Positions 8,264-14,411 of a stretch of 15,857 nucleotides of DNA are shown here, in pieces. Source of the stretch: Actinomycetes bacterium (GTDB taxonomy: Bacteria > Actinomycetota > Acidimicrobiia > Acidimicrobiales > CADCSY01); assembly GCA_025464025.1 (NCBI GenBank), contig JAODBP010000234.1, positions 1-15,857 on the forward strand. The letters run 5' to 3'. The first letter of the stretch is position 1. Each line of letters begins with the position of its first letter. The notes beneath the pieces are model-generated. The model was given only the letters and a program-made list of their open reading frames with translations, did no database searches and was not told where the DNA came from. A program made the translations under genes and the position numbers.

Positions 8264-9676
8264 CTAGTTGTTCCGGCGGACGTCGGCCCGGCTCGACCAG
8301 TACGACGGCTCCTGGCCGTCGGCCACGCCGGCCAGGCGGGCCCGGCCGATCGGGCGCTCGGCGGCCGGCTGCGAGCGGACGGGCAGGCCCTGGCCCGACA
8401 CGCCCTGGAGCCGGTGGGTGTCGAAGTGGTGGAGGGCGGCCTGGAGGTCGTAGGTGCCCTTGTCGCCCAGCGACCCGAACGAGCCCCCGACGATGGCCCG
8501 GCCCACGGCGGCCCGGTGGTTGTTGACCCAGCCGTAGCCGGCGGTGCCGAGCTGGCCGTCGGGGTGGAACAGGAGGGCGCCGGCCCCGCCGGCCACGCCG
8601 AGCGACACGTCAGGGGCGCCGGACGGCACGAGGTGCACGGTGAGGTCGCGCCGCCCGTAGTGCTCGGCGGTGAGGGTGGCCAGGGCGATGGCGAGGTCCT
8701 CCTTGGTGCCGCCACCGACCATGCGGCTGCCCGGCACCCGCTCGACGTCGTCGGCCTCGGCGCCGACGAGCCAGGTGGCGGGGGCGGCGAGGTCCCGGGC
8801 CGCCTGGGCGCCGAGCACCAGCGGCAGCTTGTTGGCCCCGGCGAACGAGGCGGCCGCCGCCGCGGCCTGGGCCGACACGCCCGTCGTCCCCACGCAGACC
8901 GCCTCGGTCGAGCCGAGCTTGGCCTGGAGCCAGCGAGCGGTGGTGACGGAGATCGACCCCTGGGTGAAGCCGTCGCCGACCCGCTCGACCGACGTGATGC
9001 CATAGGCCTTCAGCTCGTCGTCGAAGGCGGCCGGGACGGTGACCGACACGACGATGGCACTGGTCGCCTGACGCCGCTGGATCTCGGCGGGGATGGCGGC
9101 GGCCAGCCGGTCGCGCGGCGTGAGCAGGAGGGTGGCGCCGAGGGCACCGGCCACGGTGGCGGCGAGCGCGCCGAGCAGGTGGTCGTCGGCGTCGCCCACC
9201 ACGATCGTCCCACCCGACCCCGGTGGCGCCAGCCGGGCGCGGGCGGCGGCCACCGAGGGGCCGGAGTAGCCGGGGGCCCGGAGGATCGGGATGTACAGGA
9301 CGCGGGGGTCGGCGAAGCAGCTCTCGACCATGCACCGGACGTTGTGGCCCGACGGGCAGTAGCCGTGCACGTTGGGCCAGCCCGCGGTGCAGCAGTCGCA
9401 GATCTTCTTGAGCCCGCCGCCGGCACAGCAGCCCGGGCTGGCGTACCAGCACCAGCCCCACACGCTGCCCGGTCCGGTGCAGTCGAACGTGGGGCACCGG
9501 GGGGAGACGCCCGACTGCCCGCACTGGCGGGCCTCGGCCCGGTCGACGAGCAGCGATGCGAGGGCGGGTCCACCCGCCACCAGCACGCCGACCTTGGCGA
9601 CGCGGCCGAGCATGGTGCGGCGGGTGGTGCGGGCGGCGAGGCGGCGGCCGAGCCCTTCGACCAGGTCGTCCATCAT
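8264..9676 (-). CDS. Tat-exported MauA-like 12-cysteine domain fused to cell-wall-binding repeats (CWB2)
   Basis: A 470-residue exported protein. Residues 1-49 match the MauA (methylamine dehydrogenase light chain) leader style: DDLVEGLGRRL, then the twin-arginine motif TTRRTML (17-23), a hydrophobic core, and an AEA cleavage site near 47-49. Residues 52-120 form a disulfide-rich head with exactly 12 cysteines (52, 61, 66, 76, 83, 84, 93, 95, 96, 107, 115, 120), the number found in MauA. The CDCC...CP.G...VESC stretch aligns with MauA CDC...CPPG...WVASC, but the TTQ-forming Trp there is Met116. From about 130 to 430 come CWB2-like repeats (ATLLLTPRDRLAAAIPAEIQ; SVERVGDGFTQGSISVTTAR; LPLVLGAQ), a family that anchors proteins to the Gram-positive wall. 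The first ATG overlaps the MauD stop (TGATG). Amine dehydrogenase activity is unlikely. Confidence 0.78.
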   Translation of the reverse strand: MMDDLVEGLGRRLAARTTRRTMLGRVAKVGVLVAGGPALASLLVDRAEARQCGQSGVSPRCPTFDCTGPGSVWGWCWYASPGCCAGGGLKKICDCCTAGWPNVHGYCPSGHNVRCMVESCFADPRVLYIPILRAPGYSGPSVAAARARLAPPGSGGTIVVGDADDHLLGALAATVAGALGATLLLTPRDRLAAAIPAEIQRRQATSAIVVSVTVPAAFDDELKAYGITSVERVGDGFTQGSISVTTARWLQAKLGSTEAVCVGTTGVSAQAAAAAASFAGANKLPLVLGAQAARDLAAPATWLVGAEADDVERVPGSRMVGGGTKEDLAIALATLTAEHYGRRDLTVHLVPSGAPDVSLGVAGGAGALLFHPDGQLGTAGYGWVNNHRAAVGRAIVGGSFGSLGDKGTYDLQAALHHFDTHRLQGVSGQGLPVRSQPAAERPIGRARLAGVADGQEPSYWSSRADVRRNN

Positions 9677-10152
9677 CAGGCTCGGGCCTCCAGGGCTTCG
9701 GCGAGCAGCTCCTCGACCTGCTCGAGCGAGTTGGCCACGCCCCGTCCCCGCACCGCGCCGGTCCGGTCGACGGCCACGACGTAGGGGGTCGAGCGGACGT
9801 TGAAGGCGTCGAACGACGGCCGGGTCCGGTCGTCGAGGTCGAGCACCCGGAGCTGCACGTCGTGGTACTCGCGCTGCACGGCGGCGAGCGAGGGGCGGAG
9901 GCTCTCGCACACCTCGCAGGTCGGCGAGGTGAAGGCGAGGAGGGTGACGGCGGCGGCGTGGTAGTCGAGGCCGTCGACCGGGGCGGCGACCGACTCGAGC
10001 TCGGGCCCCTCGCCGGCGAAGTGCACGCCGAGGGGGTGCAGGCGGGCGTGGAGGACGCCGACCTGGCGCAGCAGGGCGACGACGGCGAACGACAGGCCGA
10101 GCACGGCGACCCACAGCAACACGTACGACGTGACCCACAGCGATCCGGTCAT
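9676..10152 (-). CDS. MauD-like membrane-anchored thioredoxin-fold protein
   Basis: In methylotrophs MauD is needed, with MauE, for disulfide formation and stability of the methylamine dehydrogenase small subunit. This 158-residue protein has an N-terminal membrane anchor (about 6-28) followed by the family signature ALLRQVGVLHARLHPLG (26-42). A thioredoxin-like domain with the active site SPTCEVC (C79 and C82) and the cis-proline STPYVV (P123) faces outside the membrane. Its ATG overlaps the MauE stop (ATGA) and its own TGA overlaps the start of the MauA-like gene, so the three are translationally coupled. The likely substrate is the adjacent 12-Cys exported protein. The redox direction (oxidase or isomerase) is inferred from the family rather than seen in sequence. 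Confidence 0.86.
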   Translation of the reverse strand: MTGSLWVTSYVLLWVAVLGLSFAVVALLRQVGVLHARLHPLGVHFAGEGPELESVAAPVDGLDYHAAAVTLLAFTSPTCEVCESLRPSLAAVQREYHDVQLRVLDLDDRTRPSFDAFNVRSTPYVVAVDRTGAVRGRGVANSLEQVEELLAEALEARA

Positions 10153-10664
10153 GCGTGGGGGAGGTCCATCTTCCAGATGTGGCCGACGGTTCGCTTCAGC
10201 TCGGCGAGGGCGAGGACGAGCCCGGCGATGGCGAGGGCGGCGCCGGCGACGAGGACGGCGGCCAGGCTCGGAGCGACCGGGTGGGGCGCGGCGAGGGCGA
10301 TCACGGCGGCGAGGCCGAGCAGCCCGTTGCGCACCAGCTCGACGAACGAGACGGGCTCGGAGCCGGCCGAGCCGAAGCAGCCGCAGCCCACGTCGACCCC
10401 GGCCCGCACGGCCCGGGCCAGGAAGACGCTGAAGGCGGCGAGCAGGGCGAGGGCGCCGGCCGCGGCCCAGCCGGGCGCGATCACCAGGCCGGCGGCGAGG
10501 GCCAGCTCGACGACGGGGACGGCGACGGCGAGCCCGTCGGCCGCCGGCAGGCCGAGGGCCCGGAACGTGCGGGTGGTGCGCCGGCGGGCGCCGAGCTTGG
10601 CGATGCCGGCCCAGGCGAACAGGGCGGCCAGCACGAGGGCGGCGAGGTAGCCCAGCTCGTCCAC
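10149..10664 (-). CDS. MauE-like (DoxX/MauE family) redox-associated membrane protein
   Basis: A 171-residue integral membrane protein with four or five hydrophobic helices (about 5-24, 45-63, 66-83, 108-126, 131-154), typical MauE length and topology. TM1 carries the family pattern LFAWAGIAKL (15-24), and the loop after the third segment holds the paired cysteines VGCGCFGS (C94, C96), the conserved CxCFG redox motif of MauE-type proteins. It is thought to pass electrons or disulfides between the membrane and MauD. The GTG start at 10664 overlaps the preceding stop by one base (TAGTG), which fixes the start well; the stop overlaps the MauD ATG. It therefore acts as one unit with MauD and the exported MauA-like protein. 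Confidence 0.86.
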   Translation of the reverse strand: MDELGYLAALVLAALFAWAGIAKLGARRRTTRTFRALGLPAADGLAVAVPVVELALAAGLVIAPGWAAAGALALLAAFSVFLARAVRAGVDVGCGCFGSAGSEPVSFVELVRNGLLGLAAVIALAAPHPVAPSLAAVLVAGAALAIAGLVLALAELKRTVGHIWKMDLPHA

Positions 10665-11461
10665 TACGCGGCCCCGACCACGGTGCGGTCGCTCGGGCGG
10701 GCGCCGTGGAACCTGAAGTCGCCGAACGTGAAGACGCCACCGTCGGCGGCCACGAGCAGGTAGCCCCGACCGGTGGTCGTGGGGACCATCCCGACGACCG
10801 GCTTGGCCAGCTTGATGCTGCCGGTCGAGCCGAAGAAGCGGGCCCCGCCGAAGCTGAAGATGCCCCCGTCGCTGGCCACCAGCCAGTAGCCGCCGGCCGG
10901 GTTGGCAGCCATGCCGACGATCGGCTTGTTGAGCCGGATGCTGCCGGTCGAGCCGGCGAAGCGGGCGCCGCCGTAGCTGAAGATGCCGCCGTCGGTGGCG
11001 ACGAGCCAGTAGCCGCCGGCCGGGTTGGCGGCGATGCCGACGATCGGCCGGTTGAGGGGGATCGACCCGTGGGCGTCGGTCGCATCGCCATAGGCGAACG
11101 TGGCGCCGTCGCGGGCGACGAGCCAGTAGCCCGCGCCGCTCGGGGTGGCGGCCATGCCGACGATCGGTTGCCTCAACGCGGCGCCTGCCGCGCTGCCCAG
11201 GAACTTGGCATCGCCGTAGCGGAGCACGGCACCGTCCTCCGTCGCCAACCAGTAGCCGGCGCCGCTCGGCGTGGTGGCGATGGCCACGACCCCGGCGGGC
11301 AGCGAGCCGTCGCCGGCGTCGCCCAGGTGGGCGGCCGCGCCGAAGGCGTCGACCCCGCCGTCGCGGTGCGCCACCCGGTAGCCGTCGAGCGCGCCGGCGG
11401 CCGACACGCCGGCGAGGGTGCCGATGAGGAAGACCGTGACCGCCATGGCCAGCCGCCGCAC
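10664..11461 (-). CDS. Secreted propeller-like repeat protein (six GYWLV...DGGIFSFG repeats)
   Basis: A 265-residue exported protein with a signal peptide (RRLAMAVTVFLIGTLAGVSAAGA) followed by six repeats of about 41-47 residues. Each begins GY(W/R/L)(L/V)...DGG(I/V)F.(F/Y)G and, in the middle copies, ends with L.KPIVGMA..P.G. The repeats start near GYRVAHRDGG, GYWLATEDG, GYWLVARDG, GYWLVATDG, GYWLVASDG and GYLLVAADG. Such repeats are common in actinobacterial secreted proteins and probably fold as a beta-propeller. It is the first gene of the mau-like cassette, the place where classical systems carry the propeller subunit MauB, but no homology to MauB is claimed. I chose GTG 11461 because it places RR at the signal-peptide N terminus and follows a TACCTT -10-like box by 7 nt; the frame could begin at GTG 11497 or ATG 11446. 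Confidence 0.8.
   Translation of the reverse strand: MRRLAMAVTVFLIGTLAGVSAAGALDGYRVAHRDGGVDAFGAAAHLGDAGDGSLPAGVVAIATTPSGAGYWLATEDGAVLRYGDAKFLGSAAGAALRQPIVGMAATPSGAGYWLVARDGATFAYGDATDAHGSIPLNRPIVGIAANPAGGYWLVATDGGIFSYGGARFAGSTGSIRLNKPIVGMAANPAGGYWLVASDGGIFSFGGARFFGSTGSIKLAKPVVGMVPTTTGRGYLLVAADGGVFTFGDFRFHGARPSDRTVVGAA
10840..11060 (-). repeat. Near-identical 123-bp tandem coding repeats (blades 4 and 5 of the propeller protein)
   Basis: The segment AGCCAGTAGCCGCCGGCCGG recurs at 10881 and 11004, exactly 123 bp (41 codons) apart, and the flanking sequence including CCGACGATCGG and ATGCTGCCGGTCGAGCC also repeats almost base for base. Identity at the DNA level, including silent positions, points to recent duplication or gene conversion between blades. 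The outer repeats are more diverged. Confidence 0.75.
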
Positions 11462-11502
11462 CTGGGCGAAGGTAGTGCGTCCAGGAGTACGGTCCACACG
11501 CG
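11462..11502. promoter_or_regulatory. Divergent promoter region, possibly leaderless in both directions
   Basis: Only 41 bp separate the chosen propeller start (11461, minus) from the HAD/PlsC ATG (11503, plus). On the minus strand TGGACC, a 16-nt spacer and TACCTT (11474-11469) stand 7 nt before GTG 11461. On the plus strand TACGGT (11488-11493) fits TANNNT and ends 9 nt before ATG 11503. Neither start has a Shine-Dalgarno at normal spacing, which fits leaderless transcripts common in actinobacteria. These are motif matches only. Confidence 0.35.
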
Positions 11503-12888
11503 ATGGGCCGGGCGGCAGCGTTCTTCGACCTGGATCGGACGCTCCTCCGCGGGGCGAGCGGACCGGTCATCGGCGCCGCCCTTCGTGAGGCCGGCATCCT
11601 GCCCGAGCGGCACCTCCCCGGCGAGGGCGCGCTCTACAAGTTCTTCGACGTGGTCGGTGAGACGTTGCCGAGCATGGCGCTGGCCCGGCAGGCCGCGGCG
11701 GTGGCGTCGGGGTGGTCGGCCGAAGCCGTGGTGGCCGCCGCCCACCGCGCCGCCGACGTGCTCACCGGCCAGGTCCAGCCGTGGGCCCACCAGCTCATGG
11801 AGGAGCACCGGGCCGAGGGGCGCCTCGTGGTGCTGGCCACGACCACACCGTTCGACGTGGTGGCCCCGTTCGCCGAGAAGCTCGGCCTCGACGGGGTGAT
11901 CGCCACCCGCTACGGGCGGAACCCCGATGGCACCTACGACGGGTCGATCGCCGGCAACTTCGTGTGGGGCACCGGCAAGCTGGCGGCGGTGCGGGCCTGG
12001 GCCGAGGCCAACGACGTCGACCTGGCCCACAGCTACGCCTACTCCGACAGCGTGTACGACACGCCGCTGCTGCACGCCGTCGGGTTCCCGACCGCGGTGA
12101 ACCCCGACCCCCGCCTCCAGGTCGTGGCCAAGGTGCGCCGGTGGCCGGTCCTCCACCTCGACGCCCCGCCCGGCGTGGCCAAGATCGCCGGCGTCGAGGC
12201 CCAGCAGGCGCTGCGACCGCTGCTGCGGCCCCAGGCGTTCCCGTTCGCCCGGTTCGACATCCGGGGCGTGGAGCGGATCCCGAGCGAAGGGCCGGTGCTC
12301 CTCGTCTCGAACCACCGGAGCTACTTCGACCCGCTGGTGCTGGCCATCGCCGCGGCCCGGGCCGGGCGACCGATCCGCTTCCTCGGGAAGAAGGAGGTCT
12401 TCGACGCGCCGGTGATCGGGCGCTTCGTGCGGTCGATCGGCACCATCGAGGTCGACCGGGGGAGCGGCTCGCGGGACGCGCTGGACGCCGCCACCCGTGC
12501 GCTCGACGCCGGCGAGGTCGTGGCGCTCATGCCGGAGGGGACGATCCCGCGCGGCCCGGCCTTCTTCGAGTCGGTGCTGAAGGGGAAGACGGGCGCGGCG
12601 CGGCTGGCGGCGGCCAGCGGCGCCCCGGTCATCCCGATCGGGCTGTGGGGCACCGAGCGGGTGTGGCCCCGGTCGTCGAAGGTCCCGAAGCTGGTGACGT
12701 TGAACCCGCCCCGCGTCCAGGTGCGGGTCGGTGACGCCGTCGGCGGGCTGACCGGCAAGCCGGTGCCCGACACCAAGCGGGTGATGGCCGCCATCGTCGA
12801 CCTGCTGCCGCCCGAGGCCCGCCTCACCCGCGTGCCCACCGAGGCCGAGCTCAAGGCGTCCTACCCGGGCGGACGACTGCCCGAGTGA
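11503..12888 (+). CDS. Bifunctional HAD-IB phosphatase-like / 1-acyl-glycerol-3-phosphate acyltransferase (PlsC)
   Basis: A 461-residue fusion. The N-terminal HAD subfamily IB domain (about 1-215) has motif I FDLDRTLL (D9, D11), motif II around LATTTP (111-116), K159 and motif IV SDSVYDTPLL (D182, D186). The C-terminal PlsC acyltransferase domain (about 245-440) has block I NHRSYFD (H271, D276 of the HX4D dyad), block II-like FLGKKEVF, block III MPEGTIPRG (343-351) and IPIGLWGTE (377-385). The acyltransferase half is expected to acylate lysophosphatidate or a related lysolipid at the inner membrane face; the phosphatase substrate is unknown. The same fusion is known in mycobacteria. The ATG is 41 bp from the divergent cassette, and the stop overlaps the ligase start as GTGA. 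Confidence 0.92.
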   Translation: MGRAAAFFDLDRTLLRGASGPVIGAALREAGILPERHLPGEGALYKFFDVVGETLPSMALARQAAAVASGWSAEAVVAAAHRAADVLTGQVQPWAHQLMEEHRAEGRLVVLATTTPFDVVAPFAEKLGLDGVIATRYGRNPDGTYDGSIAGNFVWGTGKLAAVRAWAEANDVDLAHSYAYSDSVYDTPLLHAVGFPTAVNPDPRLQVVAKVRRWPVLHLDAPPGVAKIAGVEAQQALRPLLRPQAFPFARFDIRGVERIPSEGPVLLVSNHRSYFDPLVLAIAAARAGRPIRFLGKKEVFDAPVIGRFVRSIGTIEVDRGSGSRDALDAATRALDAGEVVALMPEGTIPRGPAFFESVLKGKTGAARLAAASGAPVIPIGLWGTERVWPRSSKVPKLVTLNPPRVQVRVGDAVGGLTGKPVPDTKRVMAAIVDLLPPEARLTRVPTEAELKASYPGGRLPE

Positions 12889-14411
12889 CGCTCCTGGCCG
12901 AGCTCGTCGCCGCGTCCGACGCGGTGGCGGCCACGTCGAAGCGCACCGAGAAGGTGGCGGCCCTCGCCTCGCTGCTGCAGGGGCTCGCCCCCGACGAGGT
13001 CGAGGTGGCGGTGGGCATGCTCACCGGCGCGCCCCGGCAGCGGCGCACCGGCGTCGCCTGGCGCACGGTGCAGTCGACGACCGCGCCGCCGGCCGCCGGC
13101 CCGTCGCTGACGATCGTGGGCGTGGACGCGGCGCTGACCGCGCTGGAGGCGTGCGCCGGCGCCGGTTCGCAGGGGGAGCGGAACCGGCTGCTGACCGAGC
13201 TGCTGGCGGCGGCGACCGAGGCCGAGCAGTGGTTCCTGCGGCGGCTGCTGGTCGGCGAGCTGCGGCAGGGCGCCCTCGCCGGCGTGATGAACGACGCGGT
13301 GGCCAAAGCGTCGGGTGCGCCGGTCGCCGCCGTGCGCCGCGCTGCGATGCTGTCGGGCGACCTCGCCCACACGGCGGGCGTGGCCCTGGTCGAGGGCGGG
13401 GCCGGGCTCGACGCCGTCCACCTCGAGGTGCTCCGCCCGCTGCTGCCGATGCTGGCGGCGTCGTCGCCCGACGTCGGCACCGCCCCGGTCGATGCCGGCG
13501 CCGGCGAGCCGGTGGCGGTCCAGTGGACGCTCGACGGCGCCCGCATCCAGGTCCACCGCCGGGGCGACGAGGTGGGGATCTGGACCCGGAACCTCAACGA
13601 GATCACCGAGCGCCTGCCCGGGATCGTCGCCGGAGTCCGGGCGCTGCCGGCCACGGCGTTCGTCCTCGACGGCGAGGCCATGGGCTGGGGCGACGACGAG
13701 CGGCCCGGGGTTTTCCAGGAGACGATGTCGTCCTTCGGGAGCGACGGGGCGAGCCTCGGCGCCCGGTTCTTCGACGTGCTCCACGTCGACGGTCGCGACC
13801 TCGTCGACGAGCCGCTGTCGGTGCGCCACGCCGCCCTCGACGCCCTGGTCGGCCCGCACGCCATCCCCCGCCTGGTGACGTCGTCGGCCGAGGAGGCGAC
13901 CGCGTTCGCCGAGGACGCCCTCGCCCGCGGCCACGAGGGCGTGATGGTGAAGTCGCTGTCGTCGCCGTACGAGGCGGGGCGGCGGGGCTCGGCGTGGCGG
14001 AAGGTGAAGCCGGTCCGGACGCTCGACCTCGTCGTGCTCGCCGTCGAGTGGGGCTCGGGCCGACGGCGGGGGTGGCTCTCGAACCTCTGGCTCGGCGCCC
14101 GGGGCGACGACGGCTACGTGATGGTCGGCAAGACCTTCAAGGGCATGACCGATGCGCTGCTCGAGTGGCAGACGAAGGAGCTGCTGGCCCGGGAGGTGTC
14201 GCACGACGGCCACGTCGTGCACGTCCGGCCCGAGCTGGTCGTCGAGATCGCCCTCGACGGGGTGCAGCGCTCGACCCGCTACGCCGGGGGCGTGGCCCTC
14301 CGGTTCGCCCGGGTCAAGCGCTACCGCGACGACAAGGACCCGTCCGACGCCGACACCATCGACGCCGTCCGGGCCCTGCTCGTGCCTACTGGGCGAACTT
14401 CTGGCGGATGA
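12885..14411 (+). CDS. ligB: LigB-type ATP-dependent DNA ligase with motif I lysine replaced by threonine (putative inactive ligase)
   Basis: A 508-residue homologue of mycobacterial LigB. It has the N-terminal DNA-ligase-A domain (about 1-195), the nucleotidyltransferase core (about 205-380) and the OB-fold (about 382-500). Motifs III (FVLDGEAMG, 259-267), IIIa (FFDVLHVDGRDLV), IV (EGVMVK, 351-356), V (WRKVKP, 371-376) and the C-terminal RFARVKRYRDDKDPSDADT are all intact. Motif I, normally (E)xKxDGxR with the AMP-accepting lysine, reads QWTLDGAR (213-220): the lysine is T215 (ACG at 13527-13529) and the usual preceding Glu is Gln. No nearby lysine could substitute. Self-adenylation should therefore fail, yet the frame is open throughout. 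GTG start overlaps the acyltransferase stop; the last 26 bp overlap the converging aconitase gene. Confidence 0.9.
   Translation: MTLLAELVAASDAVAATSKRTEKVAALASLLQGLAPDEVEVAVGMLTGAPRQRRTGVAWRTVQSTTAPPAAGPSLTIVGVDAALTALEACAGAGSQGERNRLLTELLAAATEAEQWFLRRLLVGELRQGALAGVMNDAVAKASGAPVAAVRRAAMLSGDLAHTAGVALVEGGAGLDAVHLEVLRPLLPMLAASSPDVGTAPVDAGAGEPVAVQWTLDGARIQVHRRGDEVGIWTRNLNEITERLPGIVAGVRALPATAFVLDGEAMGWGDDERPGVFQETMSSFGSDGASLGARFFDVLHVDGRDLVDEPLSVRHAALDALVGPHAIPRLVTSSAEEATAFAEDALARGHEGVMVKSLSSPYEAGRRGSAWRKVKPVRTLDLVVLAVEWGSGRRRGWLSNLWLGARGDDGYVMVGKTFKGMTDALLEWQTKELLAREVSHDGHVVHVRPELVVEIALDGVQRSTRYAGGVALRFARVKRYRDDKDPSDADTIDAVRALLVPTGRTSGG

Noticed and set aside
7046..11461. A functional methylamine dehydrogenase operon
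   Set aside because: No mauB or mauG is visible, the MauA-like head lacks the expected TTQ Trp at the WVASC position, and it is fused to wall-binding repeats.
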